From NCBI GenBank assembly GCA_009746045.1, contig RPFO01000156.1, positions 5,361,907-5,425,906 on the forward strand: a stretch of DNA of 64,000 nt, given 5' to 3'. This DNA is from Mesostigma viride. Taxonomy: Eukaryota > Streptophyta > Mesostigmatophyceae > Mesostigmatales > Mesostigmataceae. The notes under the pieces were generated by a model that searched no databases, was not told the DNA's origin, and worked only from the letters and a program-made list of their open reading frames with translations. This document shows positions 52,080 to 63,674 of this stretch, one piece after another (the first letter of the stretch is position 1; each line of letters begins with the position of its first letter). A program made the translations under genes and the position numbers.

Positions 52080-53655
52080 ATGTCGGAAGTATCAACATTG
52101 TGCTATGCAGGAGATTTCTGTCGAAAGTGGGCGTTGGAAAAAGTTAAGGATGATGCCAAGAGAAACGACCTTTTGTGCGGTGCTAACCACCCATGCCTCA
52201 AAAATTGCGGCAAGCAGGTGCATGGTCTCTGCACCGGAATGTTTCAAGAGCCCGATGCGTCCGGAATTAAGAGAGAACGGTATGGACCTGCCCGGATGGT
52301 GGTGGGCCAGGGCGCCGTTCAGGACCAAACGATGAGGCCATGGCGGTAGACAACGAGCCCATGCAACGGCCCCGACCCCGTAACCAACAAATTTTCACCG
52401 CTTCCTCCCGACTTCTGGAAATACAATTAGCCGGTGACCGAGGCCGATTTGGACGGCTTGCCATGCAGATCCTCATGACCTCAATGCCAAGCACGATGAC
52501 GGTGACGACGATGACGAGGAGCTACCAAGCTCCGGATCCGCCGAGGACAAAGATCCAGATCCGCTGGGTGCAGAAGACGGCGGTGGTTCATCGGATCTAA
52601 AAGGCAGCATCCCACAAGAGGAAAGCCCGCCTCCACCCATCACGGGTGGCCCTGCATCGCAAAAAACTTCATCCGAGGTCGATGATTGTTCACGGCAATC
52701 GTTCACGTCACCGGACAGCTCCAGCAAGGGCCCACACACGCCCTCGGCGGCACCATCGGCCAAACCCTCAATCCTCCCATCGCCAGAAGCATCGCCGCCA
52801 GCGAACCCGTCAGCATCAGCAGGTAAACGGGGGGATTTTGATGTCACTGGGCTGCTGCAGGGCGCAGTGTTGAAGGTGCCCGGCTGGAATGCCTTTGGGG
52901 TGCATGGCAGTTGGTGAGGTCAAGACCCAGGAGGCGAAAGTGATGCTGGTGCTGCAAAGCGAGTACAGCTATGTAAAGACCATCCAAAATGCCTGCAGGT
53001 TAAGGGAGCACAGGCTGTCCATTTTCGGAATAGCGTCATCCTTGTGGTGACCGAGAACGGAGGGCCTGCACCATGGCCGATAGCGGGCATCGAGATGCAG
53101 CGGGGCTCTGTGCGCGGCATGTTGGACATGCCGGCCTGCAACTCCAGCACAAAGCGGGCAGCCACATGGTTCGCACAATTCCAAGCAGAATTGCAGGACT
53201 TTATTCTTGGCAATTTTGCAGCAAGGCCTTGCATCCTTTCGGCAAATGATTTCCCACACTGTCAGCGGCTCAGTTGAAATCATCCACTCTGCAACGCCTG
53301 TGATGGCTGAGCGCTCGCGGGAGCTCCGGCCTCGGGCTGCATTGGCCTCAGATGGAGTCGCCTTGATGGAGGTGACAAACACCTACCAAGAACGGGGAGT
53401 GCAAAGCCAACCAAGAAAGCAGATCCCCCGCCTGTGAAGCGGCTGCGCAAGCAAGAGTGCGACCGCACACCGTCGCGACCACCGCCGCCACAACCACCAG
53501 TGACTGCCACAGCAGCAAGATGTATCCTCAAAGCTACTGCAGCAAGTTGTGGACATGATGCAAAAACAGGCAGCGGACCATCAACAGCAACTGGCAGCAG
53601 CAGATGCAACAGCAGATGCATCAGCTTGCATCAGCAAGAACAACGCATATGAAAC
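52080..53655 (+). pseudogene. Decayed or multi-exon coding region, 5' part (split by copia copy 2)
   Basis: Coding-like blocks in changing frames: MSEVSTLCYAGDFCRKWALE with NHPCLKNCGKQVHGLCTGMF, a C-x4-C...V-H-G-x-C motif that may bind zinc (52080-52280); an acidic DDGDDDDEELPSS and Ser/Pro-rich linker (52480-52840); RGDFDVTGLLQGAVLKVPGW; VKTQEAKVMLVLQSEYSYVK; NSVILVVTENGGPAPWPIAG and AATWFAQFQAELQDF (53030-53215); a basic VKRLRKQECDR and Gln-rich MMQKQAADHQQQLAAADA up to the insertion point GAAAC. Whether frame changes are introns or mutations is unclear. Family unknown; continues at 61489. Confidence 0.45.
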
Positions 53656-54274
53656 AGTTGTGAGGGTAAGAATGCCACGAATTCCGCCATGGTTCTTGCA
53701 GGAAGTTGCCTTTATTAATAATCAGGAAACACAGACGTAAGTCCCGTCACTTCCAAGACTGCACGCAGCACTGAGGCGACAGGGTCGCAGTGCCAAGAGA
53801 ACGTGCACGCAAGAACTAGCGTCCCGGTGTGACCAAGTCACTCATATAGCTTACTAGGGACGCGTCCAAGTATTCAGCTGCACTGTCACAGCTGAACTGT
53901 CAATCAATTGATTACACAGACTCTGGCACGCCTTTGGCGCGCAGATCTATCAATTGTCCATACGGCTAGTCCTGTGGACCTATCCGTACACTAGTCAGCA
54001 TCAATTGTCTCATAGGTCCTGGCGCGCTACAGTGCGCCTACCTATCAATTGACCATCAAGTCCTGTACAAGTCCTGTCAACGTCCTGCGGACTATCAAAG
54101 TGACACTTGTACATCCTGTGTCCGTACGCGCCCACAGTGGCGCGCCGGGTACTGTCGGCACAGCCTAGGAAACGTCATAACTTTTACGTTCCTTAACCAA
54201 ATGAGGCGTTCAAGGTGCCGTTGGAAAGAGCGTAACAATCTCTATCCATCTAACGTAAATCCTTTACGTTAACT
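53656..54274 (-). repeat. 3' LTR of copia copy 2
   Basis: Same AGTT...AACT termini. Differs from the partner LTR by GTCCCGTCAC versus GTCACGTCAC and CACTGAGGCGAC versus CACAGACGAC near 53743-53780. Confidence 0.95.
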
Positions 54275-55224
54275 CCAATCCCTTCTTTTCTTTAGGGATC
54301 ACATCCCCTGCCAGGGACCCTTGAAGTAGCTTGAAATGTCCTTCACTCCAGCTTGAAGCTTGAACAGATGTCTTTAATGGCCATTGCCATTCCCCCAGCC
54401 CTTTCTTTTAAGGAACTGGAAAAGAAACAGATCTGCCACAGGGAAAACCATTCCATGAGAAATGGATAAAAACCTATGGAAGTGGCATTACAGAGTACCA
54501 CCAGATATTAGAAGCACACAAAATTAAATACATACAGGTTAATTCTATGAGGTCTTCTCCAGGAATTAATCCCATCACCTCGGTAGAGCCTCCAGTACAA
54601 TGACCTTCTGGCGGTGAGTTACATTAATCCCAGATACTAATCCCATAAAACCCAGTACATATTCAATATAAGTACAATAAATCCATGACAATTAAAATAC
54701 CACTTGACAAAGTAAGGCGTATTACAATAGTTTGCCTGTCATTCTCTCAACAGGGGTCTATTGGCGCCCGTCTTACGGCGCCCGTCTACTTGCCAGATGG
54801 TAAACTGCCACAGCAAACAAATGACAAAATGAAACACATAGGCAACAATTAAATCCTGCCCTGGGGAACTAGGGAAGTCTGAACAGGCAAACACCTGAAC
54901 AGGCCAGCTTGTAGAAACATAATACCAGGGAATCGAACCCCGCCCTATAAACCCCAGAATAAAGGTTCCCAGACCATTGTGAGAAGTATGTACAAATATA
55001 CATTTCTTTTAAAATAGAATACATGGTCTGTAATGGACCTGTCAACCTTGTGTAGTCAACAGCATGAACCCCAGCCAAAACCTGGCTGTATCCTGATTAA
55101 AATCAGAGTGAGTGTACCATGGTCCATGAGCCTTAGTACAGACTAAAATACAGGTATTATGCCAGTCACAATGCTGACACTACCACACAATCTGCTCTCC
55201 AATGCCCTATAACCATGCACCAGC

Positions 55225-58200
55225 TTAGACAGCTTGCTGAGATGGGTCCATCAGAGACTGAAGAACCTTGTATTGCACTGCTGCCTTCTGCACTAGCTTG
55301 GTCAAAGCATCAGCAGGATTGTCAACCCCAGGGATATGCTCAATATTGGCCAAGGAGGACAACTCCTTAAGAAGGAGATAATCCAAGTCCCTACTTCTGG
55401 CCATCTGCCTGTGCACAAACTGCACCATCCCCATGGAGTCTGTTTTTAGAAGAGTGGTAACCTGAAGTGGCCAAGGAGTGTTAGAAGTCATCTGATGAAG
55501 CAACTCCTTCAGATAAAGGCTTGTGTGAATGCCTTCACAAATAGCCCTGCATTCTGCCACATCACTGCTGACAGCCACCCGTTTGTGCAGGCGACTAAAC
55601 CAGCTCACCAAACTCCCCAGGCCTTCCTGTCTGAGCACAAAGAGCCCTGCAGCCCTGCCCCTGACCTTGGAGACCTGCCTGCTGTCCATTGAGCTATCCA
55701 CATACAGCTCCATGCAAATGGGTTGTGATAAATCCACTGCAGACAACAGAATGCCAGATGAAGCCCTGACCTGATCAGCCACCTTGGCAGACCCTAGCTC
55801 CACCAGCATGTCATCAGGCAACCTGGCTATGACCATAAGGTCTGGCCTGGAAATGCCTGCCACCCAAGCAACCATGCCCCTCACCATGGGACACAGTGCC
55901 TGTGTGATGGTTGGAGGAAGCTTGCTAATGAGGGTCTCTTGATAGTCATTGCCCCCCACCAGCAGCATACGCCACTCCCCCCTTCTTCACCAGTGTGGCC
56001 TCCATGCCCACAAACAGCAGAGGCTCATTCTCCACCTGCCATTGCTCCCTACCCAGAGGAAACTTGGACTTAATGATGGAGATCAGCTCCTTAAGCCACG
56101 ACGTGGGAGCTATCAGATGTAGGTCATCCCCGTGCAGCGAAGCATACACTGGCAGGCCTTCCCATTGCCCCAGAAACAGACAGGGGTCTACAGGAGAGAC
56201 CTTCAAGTTGCAATGCTCCTTCAGGAAACGGTTGAGAGTCTCCCTCCAGATTATTGGACTTGACCTCAGGCCCTCCAGGCCCTTGAGGATTTTAAGGAAC
56301 TCCGTGTGGATGTCCCTTTTCCATACAGCAGGCACCCTAACATAGAAAGGCGTCTTGCCCTCCCACTTTTCCTGTGCCACATCTGCATCACCCTCCAGAA
56401 ATGCCCTCTTGAAGTCTATCACCACTGAGCCATAGTCCAAGCCCTTGTTGAGAAGGCCTAGAAAGACACACAGCAGCAGCCTCCAAGTATCATGCAGCAT
56501 GCCAGGGGTATACAACTCCTCAGCAGTGCACTCACCAGTACCCTTGAACTCATTCAGCACTGGCCTGACATGTGGTACCTTGACCCCGTCCACCTCCTTC
56601 ATCTTGATGACAAACTTGAGCTTGAGTAGACGTCGTGCAGGAGGCAGGTCATTGACAGGTTCCACGCATTTCTTGGAGATCCAGTCCTCCCCAGATTTAA
56701 TCAGACCCAGTGTGACCTGGGGACACATAATGGGAGAGGACATGAGCTTCACCAGGCCTTGGTAGTTGATAGGGCTGTGTCCAGCAAGTGAGTGAGGACC
56801 AATGCCCAAACTGCTTGGATGACTAGCAGCTGGCAGTATGAGGTCATCAACCAAGGGCTCCTGCCCCTGGCACACTTGCACACGCTTAACCGTCCTGGTT
56901 ACTGCACGTGATAGGTGAGTGGTCCTGAAATTAATCAGTGGGACCTGACCAGCCCCTTCCTTAGTCAGGAGAGAGGACGTGATCACTACCCATCCTGGCA
57001 TAGGAAATTCTGCCCCAGAAGAGCAGGTCCTTGATAGCCCTCCAAGACACAAAAAGCAGTGTCCTGTCCAAGGATAGGAATGAATACCTCACCCAGTACC
57101 TTCACGTGTACCCCGCCACTGAAGTCAGACACAAACTGATAGCTGGGTTCAGACATGCTGTACCCTGCTGCAGCCCTGGTCCCAATGATGGAACCTGAGA
57201 ATTAGTGTCTACCTCTAAGGCAGTGTCCAGCCCCAGATTGCCATGCCACCTGAGCTTGGCTACCTTGGGCTGCTTCTTGGCCCTTTGTAGAGCCCCAATC
57301 AATCCAGCCAAACTTGTCCCCCTGGGCTTGGTTAGTGCCTTGGGCTTGACAGTTGACTCCCCAGCTGTTGACCTTGCAGCCTGTTCAACAAGTACCTCTG
57401 CAACCTGGCCAGGGCTGACAGATTCCCCTGCAACAGATGTGGTCGTTGCGTCAGTGATGTCACCTGGGACCTGAAAATCCTGCAGATCCTGTGAGCCTTG
57501 TGCCTGACTGCCCTCATTCATCAGGTTAGGCTTGACATATGACCAACTCAGCCGGTGTACATGCTTTGGTTCGTCCTCCATGCTGACCAAGCATGCGTGG
57601 CTAGCTTCATCAACCTGGGTAACCACCCCAGGACTCCAGCTACCACGTTTGCCATAAAGGCTAGGTTCCTTCCAAGCTAGGACCTTCTGACCCACTTGTG
57701 GCTCCAGCATCTTCCAACCCCGGTCCTTCTCCCTCAGCTTGGCAAAGGTGACATGTGCAGCATGTTTCCAGCCCTCCAGCACATGTGGTGGGCACAGGCC
57801 ATGATATAGACCCATTGGGCTGACAGCAACTCCATCATAGTAGAAGTTAACCCTGCTGTTCAGCTGCTGCTCCACGTTCCTCAGCCATGCACTCCTGACA
57901 AGTGCAGGTGCAGACAAGGGTACCCAGTCTTCAGAGATGATCAATTTCTTGACCTCCTGGATTGCCCTCTCGATAGCACCCTGCTGCCCATGAGCCTCCC
58001 TAGGTGTAACCAGCAACTCAGGAAGGGTAGGATCACCCTTGAGATGCTGAAACTGCATGTCCACCTGGATCCTTGTGGTAGGAAACTTGGCTCTTACATT
58101 CTGCAGGGCAGCCAGCAAGTACCTGTTCTTCATAGAAGGTAAATGCTCCAGCACCTTGTATTTCGTGTACCTGTCCACGCACACCAACAGTTGCATGCCC

Positions 58201-58706
58201 CTGATGTGTTGGATATCACACTGCAGATCACCAATGCTCTGAGGTAGAGCTTTGGCATGTGATTTCCTGGGCTTGTTGGAGGACAACTGGCACTTACACC
58301 GTGAGGCAGCTTGCTGACACGCCTTAAGAAGGGGTGCCCTGCCCATACGGAAGGCAAAGTTGTTTGACAGAGAAGTGGCATGCCCAAACATGTTGTGGAT
58401 TCGGGCACCCAACTCCTGGTACACAGAGGAAGCAGTCCCTGGCACAGTCAGGACTGTGCTGTCAGGTTGTCCAGCATCACCATGCTGACTTCCATCCTGT
58501 TCTGACTCAGAGCCTGAGTCACCCTGCTCATGCCCAACACCTGGACCGCCAGCAGGGACCACATGCATACCACCAGAGGCCTTCACACCCCTCTGTGGTT
58601 GTACATTGGTTTCTCTCAAAATGAGAGGTCCACCCTCGTGCCCAGCACGAGGATGCATAGGGTCAGACATACTTACAGCTGCATCAGCTGTCAAGGACGT
58701 CTTCAT
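55225..58706 (-). pseudogene. pol: Copia Pol, three frameshifts
   Basis: Same protein as 37762-41247, but a 2-nt loss in a C-run near 55978 cuts the RT/RNase H junction (after EATLVKKGG), a 1-nt loss near 56990 lies after the protease-like domain, and a 1-nt loss near 57191 lies just after LEVDTNSQV. The DTN motif is preserved immediately before the third break, and the IN-PR-RT-RH order is the same as in copy 1. Confidence 0.93.
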
Positions 58707-58847
58707 AGGAACCTGTACCTCTCCAGGTGACCTGGGGCCACACTGAACCTGGAGATCACCCTCTTGTTGCCCAGATATAAAATCTGCATTGGAGCACCTG
58801 GCCTCCCCCTTGGGTGAATTAAGGTGTGTAGGGGTTGCCTCAGACAG

Positions 58848-59962
58848 TCACTGCTCCTTGTTGTCTTCTTGCTGACTGCCCTTTGAAGGCTGGCCTGCCT
58901 GGGACTTGTTGTTGTTCTTCTTGTTGTTGTTGTTATTCTTGTTGCTGCCCTGGCCCTGGGACTTCTTGAAGCTGGGACACTCCTTCTTGATGTGCCCCCA
59001 CCCCTTGCACAGGTAGCATTGTATCTTGGACTTGCCCTGGCCACTGCCCCCATTGTCAGACGCGTTGCCCTGCTTGGGCTGACCACCCACCCGCCTGAAC
59101 ACCGACTTGGAGTGTGACCTCCTGTCAGAATCAGGTGAATGATCTCCCTTGCGCTTGTGATGGTTGCCCCTACGCCCTCCTTGGCTTCGGTCAGCCTCAG
59201 ACGTCTTGGAGCCACCCTGGGTACGCCCGCCTGCCTGGGTAGCCTTCACTGCTGGCACTCCACCCTCAAACAGCTCCTCTGCCTCGAGAGCTTGTTTAAT
59301 GATGACCTTGTAGGCCTTCAGGGTAGAGTGTGGGGCACACATGACTTTTAAGGAGCCACGTGTCGCCTTATCCAGCCCAGAAACCTTGAGCCAGTTGGTT
59401 AGGGCTATGTTATCAGCGACATTAAAGCCGTGAGCCCTGCCCTCCTCAACCATCTTACAATAGTTGAGAAAGTTCTGGATCAGGTCCCCCTTGACCTCCC
59501 ACCCTTGGTACTTGTCCTGCCAATGGATGCCGACCTTCTTCGTTGGTCCTCCAGCAGCTCCTTCAGCTCAGCCACGTACAGTGCCCAGGCCTTATTGGCC
59601 TTTTTGCACTCCCTGGTTAGGTCCTTAATCTGGTCAGTACACTTGCCAAAAGTGCTACTGCCTATCCAGATTTGATAGTAATTTGTACCACCGTACAAGC
59701 TAGGGAACCCTTCCAATCCCTCCACAAACTCTTCAGCCTGCTTAGGCTTGGAGTCTGAGGTTACAGGCTGCAACTGATTGACAATTAAAAGACCCTGTGT
59801 GGTAAGATCAAAGCCATGAATAGCTTGTGCATTATTATTATTGTGAGGAAGGTTGGTAATCTCTCCGGTAAGCCCCACGTCATCTACGTGAGCGGTTCCA
59901 CTACCAGCACCCCCATTATTATTCCCACTGGCTGGACCCTTGCTACGGCGTCCCTCAGCCAT
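58848..59962 (-). pseudogene. gag: Copia Gag, longer version with one frameshift
   Basis: N-terminal frame 59962-59480 ends after VAELKELLEDQRRRSAS; the following sequence in a second frame reads VGIHWQDKYQGWEVKGDLIQ, NFLNYCKMVEEGRAHGFNVA, DNIALTNWLKVSGLDKATRG then joins EAEELFEGGVPAVKATQ and the zinc knuckle CYLCKGWGHIKKEC. One nucleotide change near 59540-59552 separates them. The segment absent from copy 1 looks like a capsid-type helical region. Terminates at the same CAG-UGA-CUG. Confidence 0.88.
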
Positions 59963-60131
59963 CCTGCACTACCAGCTATTCAAAGAACACCTTAACAAAG
60001 CAGCAGAAAATATGTACAAAATTTTTGTGTCGCCACTGCCGCCTGCGCCGGTGTCGCTGCCGCCCCGCGAATTGCCGCTGAAAATTCGACAAAAAAATGT
60101 CGACGAGTACTGCAGAAGAAAATTAGGCCGA

Positions 60132-60842
60132 CTAGTAGTCAAGGCCCCTGAAGTCGCAGTACGTGTATACGAACTCACGATCCTCCATATCCAGCTCCGG
60201 ACCTGCACCGGTATGAATTAAAACCGGCGTGCTCCCCGCCGCGTAAGTTGCGACGCGCCGACGCGCGACGAGGCGCAGAGGATGTGTAAAGATCGTCAAT
60301 AATTCCCACCCCGCGGGAATCCACTCTCGCACAGAGGCGAGAAATGCCACCAGGTTAATTAAAACCTGGCGCTCGCGACTGCGTACGCCGCGAGTGAGCA
60401 GCGATAACAGCGCGAGATCCTGAAACAAATTTGTTGACACCGCCGGCGCGCCCCCCGTGCGTAGCGATGCCCAGTTTTGCAGGTTTCTCTGGTAACCGGT
60501 GAGTGAAGAGAGGACGTTGTCCAACTCCTCAATGGCAGTCGTGACTTCGGTCACCGACCGCAAACCTCCCCGCACCTGGACCGTAAATGTCGATAAAATG
60601 TTTCGAATCTGGTCCAACAGGTTGCGGATTGCCGGCACCAGTGCTGGCAAATCGGGGTCCTCGGGGTTATCCCCGAGCAATGCGTGAGCTGCACGCTGCT
60701 GACGATGAAGCTCGTCGAGCGAGACCGTTACTTCGTCGAGCAATTGCTGCCACGACGGCACCGTCGGTCTTGACGAAGAACCAGCCGGCGGAGCGGCTAT
60801 TTCCTCATCGTCCGGAATCCGAAATTCTTCCGAATTTGGCAT
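60132..60842 (-). CDS. ORF0 of copia copy 2 (236 aa, identical protein to copy 1)
   Basis: Same start (25th nt after the LTR) and stop as 42391-43101. The only nucleotide difference I see inside is a silent TTGTCGAC/TTGTTGAC. In the spacer between ORF0 and gag the A/T run is 7 long here and 9 in copy 1, so the spacer is not conserved as coding sequence. Confidence 0.8.
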   Translation of the reverse strand: MPNSEEFRIPDDEEIAAPPAGSSSRPTVPSWQQLLDEVTVSLDELHRQQRAAHALLGDNPEDPDLPALVPAIRNLLDQIRNILSTFTVQVRGGLRSVTEVTTAIEELDNVLSSLTGYQRNLQNWASLRTGGAPAVSTNLFQDLALLSLLTRGVRSRERQVLINLVAFLASVREWIPAGWELLTIFTHPLRLVARRRVATYAAGSTPVLIHTGAGPELDMEDREFVYTYCDFRGLDY

Positions 60843-60866
60843 CTTTTTGACAGAGCGTGTAATACG

Positions 60867-61483
60867 AGTTGTGAGGGTAAGAATGCCACGAATTCCGCCA
60901 TGGTTCTTGCAGGAAGTTGCCTTTATTAATAATCAGGAAACACAGACGTAAGTCACGTCACTTCCAAGACTGCACGCAGCACAGACGACAGGGTCGCAGT
61001 GCCAAGAGAACGTGCACGCAAGAACTAGCGTCCCGGTGTGACCAAGTCACTCATATAGCTTACTAGGGACGCGTCCAAGTATTCAGCTGCACTGTCACAG
61101 CTGAACTGTCAATCAATTGATTACACAGACTCTGGCACGCCTTTGGCGCGCAGATCTATCAATTGTCCATACGGCTAGTCCTGTGGACCTATCCGTACAC
61201 TAGTCAGCATCAATTGTCTCATAGGTCCTGGCGCGCTACAGTGCGCCTACCTATCAATTGACCATCAAGTCCTGTACAAGTCCTGTCAACGTCCTGCGGA
61301 CTATCAAAGTGACACTTGTACATCCTGTGTCCGTACGCGCCCACAGTGGCGCGCCGGGTACTGTCGGCACAGCCTAGGAAACGTCATAACTTTTACGTTC
61401 CTTAACCAAATGAGGCGTTCAAGGTGCCGTTGGAAAGAGCGTAACAATCTCTATCCATCTAACGTAAATCCTTTACGTTAACT
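60867..61483 (-). repeat. 5' LTR of copia copy 2
   Basis: 617 bp, AGTT...AACT termini, followed by the GAAAC target duplication at 61484-61488. Confidence 0.95.
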
Positions 61484-61488
61484 GAAAC

Positions 61489-61855
61489 CAACACAATCGC
61501 TGCCTGCATCAGCACCATCAGCACCAATGCCACCAGCATCCGTACCACTGGCACCGACCGCACCGCCCGCAGCGGCGCCACCGGGTTGGCAGGTGACATC
61601 AACAGGGTGGCAGCAGGCACCAGCAGCGCAGGCACCGCCCGCAGCGGCGCCACCCGGGGTTGGCAGCTGACATCAACAGGGTGGCAGCAGGCACTAGCCC
61701 CACCCTCACCAACCGGGCCACCTGGTTGGCAGTGGACAGCTAGTGCGGGATGGCAGCAGGTTCCAACGCAGCCGGCACCGACCGCGCCATATGCACCGGG
61801 TTGGCAGCTGACATCCGCTGGGTGGCAATGGATGTCAGGAAGGGCGGCGTGGTAG
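61489..61855 (+). pseudogene. 3' part of the split coding region: Pro/Ala-rich with GWQ repeats
   Basis: If the copia copy and one GAAAC are removed, the frame ending ...SARTTHMK continues as PTQSLPASAPSAPMPPASV and then into a repeat of about 24-30 residues built from APPGWQ-V/L-TSTGWQQAPA. One extra G near 61662 shifts the frame; after it come PPGWQWTASAGWQQ and PGWQLTSAGWQWMSGRAAW-stop (61853). The regular Gly-Trp-Gln motif at fixed spacing looks selected, such as a wall or adhesion protein tail. No family assigned. Confidence 0.45.
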
Positions 61856-61859
61856 TATG

Positions 61860-62412
61860 AACCCCTATATAGGCACTGGCACCATCAATTCAGTGTGAAT
61901 TAGGCAGCACATCAGCCCAGCATGCCGCAATTCCGTATTTCCACCCATCACTGATGGCCTACGCCAGGGTGGTCCCACGCGGAATGGGGTAGATTTTTGC
62001 AAGAAAAAAACGCTAATTTCAATCGTCCGAAAACCGGACATTGCGCCGAAATTCTTGCCGAAAATTTGGCAGCCGAGCGAATTTTTCGCCCGACGGACTT
62101 TGCGCCGAAATTTTTTGTCTGCCGTGCTTCGAACTCAACCGACTCCTGCTGTTGCGTGCACTTTGTCCGATGCCTGCAGGCCACGCACGAATTTTGCGAC
62201 CGAAATATGACGACTAGACAAGTTTATCGACAACCTACATCGATCTATTGCCACTTTTGAAGTCCTTGGCTTGCTAGCAGCTTTTGATTATCAATGCCGG
62301 GAACAAAATTGCCGAAATTTTTTATTGAATCAGTACATATATGTGCACATGTCCGTAATTTTATCATTCTCAATTTTGACATTGTCGGAGTATTTGACAA
62401 CTTAGGCATTGC
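61860..62412. other. Intergenic, nothing recognised
   Basis: AT-rich; a repeated GCGCCGAAATT / GCCGAAAATT motif occurs at 62040-62125 and again near 62308. No gene. Confidence 0.4.
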
Positions 62413-62414
62413 GC

Positions 62415-63054
62415 CTAGAAAAAGGTGCCCCATCCGTCGATGTCAAAATCGCCGAAGGAGTACACTCCCTGGTACTGGTCTCCCCTGTAGTTGGGAGGCT
62501 CGCCTGTATACATTTTGGTGTTCCACTTGGCCCCGCCGTTCTCCGCAGCAGCCAGGAACTCCTGCTGGGCCTCGGCCCTCAGGCGCATCATTGATACATT
62601 GGGAGAGCCCGGAATTTCCGTGCTCTCCACCACCACTCTCGCCTGATTGTCAGGCACGCATTGGTAAGCAGGGTTCAAATCTGAATCGGGTGGCACCAGA
62701 TCGATCATGCCATTGCCGAACGCAATGACACCTGCACCCCACTGTGCAGAAGGTCCGAGCAACTCTACATCAATTCTGATGTTTGCAGCGTGCTCATTTT
62801 TGTCGACCATCACATAGGTATGCTGAGAACCGAAAATATTGCTCTGCTCCATTTGTGACAGTGTTAAATTTCGGCAAGCTTGGCTGCTTGCAATCGACAG
62901 GAAATTGGTGACCCCGACAGCCAGACGCGCAAGGGTTATAACTGCAGGTAGAACCCAAAATTTGTCGATAAGGAGTAATGGAAGGGCACGACCACCAGTC
63001 ACTAGTATTCGCTTCACCGGACACCTTTTTCAGCTTCCGGATAAAATTCAGCAA
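62415..63054 (-). CDS. Unidentified protein, C-terminal part (frame change inside)
   Basis: Two overlapping - strand frames look coding in succession. From 63054: SGEANTSDWWSCPSITPYRQ, ILGSTCSYNPCASGCRGHQF, DCKQPSLPKFNTVTN, a cysteine-rich secreted-type stretch. From about 62860 the other frame takes over: NIFGSQHTYVMVDKNEHAAN, IRIDVELLGPSAQWGAG, VVVESTEIPGSPNVSMM, RAEAQQEFLAAAEN, NYRGDQYQGVYSFGDFDIDG and WGTFF-stop (62415). Either a frameshift or a short unseen intron joins them. Family not recognised; the cysteine spacing suggests an extracellular protein. Confidence 0.45.
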
Positions 63055-63173
63055 GAGCAGCGGCGATTAGATACTAAATATTGCGTTATTGGTTCGTACC
63101 GTACCCAGACCAAAATTGTACTAGTGACGCAATTGTACTAGGCGGAATGACAACTGCGCCCGGCAAATAAGTA

Positions 63174-63386
63174 TTTATTGCTCCAACCCCACACCTAACT
63201 TGTTCCGGAGCTGTTCGAAGCGAAGAGCAATGGAAGGGATCGGACCCGAGCCAGATTTGAGTGCGGAACATGATGGCTGGCCTACCTCACTCCGAACATT
63301 AAGGTGGACCCGGGTTCGAATCCTGTCAGTGCTATTCGCTTCGAACAGTTCCGGAACGATTTTTTTTGTGGGGGTGGAGCAATAAA
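63174..63386. mobile_element. MITE-like element with about 56-bp terminal inverted repeats
   Basis: TTTATTGCTCCAACCCCACA...GTTCCGGAGCTGTTCGAAGCG on the left (63174-63229) pairs with CGCTTCGAACAGTTCCGGAA...TGTGGGGGTGGAGCAATAAA on the right (63331-63386). The 100-bp centre contains CCCGGGTTCGAATCCTG, a tRNA T-arm-like B box. No clear target duplication. Confidence 0.85.
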
Positions 63387-63389
63387 TTC

Positions 63390-63674
63390 TCGACATGCAG
63401 AAACAAATGTCGAATAGATTGTGCAAAAAAATATCGAAATCCTTATCATTATTTAAATATACAGCATAAAATTATGTTGCAGTAAAAAATAACTGTTAAT
63501 TGAAGGCCGCAAAAAATTATCAACTACCCTTAAACTTGACCACAGAAAGATCTCGAAAAATATATACAATATATGCGGCCACCTTTTTACACCCTACTGA
63601 AGCCCCACTCTAAAGATATAATACGAGCCGAAACTAGGGCGTCGTCTACCCGCAGCGAGACCCCAATTTCTTGT
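63390..63674. other. AT-rich intergenic / 3' flank
   Basis: Probably the 3' UTR of the gene at the right edge. Nothing else recognised. Confidence 0.4.

Larger units (their letters stand above)
53656..61483 (-). mobile_element. Ty1/copia-type LTR retrotransposon, copy 2 (pol broken)
   Basis: 7828 bp, same family and orientation as 36197-43742. 5' LTR 60867-61483 (617 bp), 3' LTR 53656-54274 (619 bp, with a 2-bp insertion and a few substitutions). Target duplication GAAAC at 53651-53655 and 61484-61488. ORF0 intact; gag has one frameshift but retains the 284-bp segment missing from copy 1; pol has three frameshifts. Older than copy 1 by LTR divergence. It interrupts a coding-like sequence. 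Confidence 0.96.

Noticed and set aside
63305-63330. Functional tRNA gene around GGGTTCGAATCC
   Set aside because: Only the T-arm is tRNA-like; no acceptor stem, D-arm or anticodon arm can be drawn, and it lies inside TIRs.
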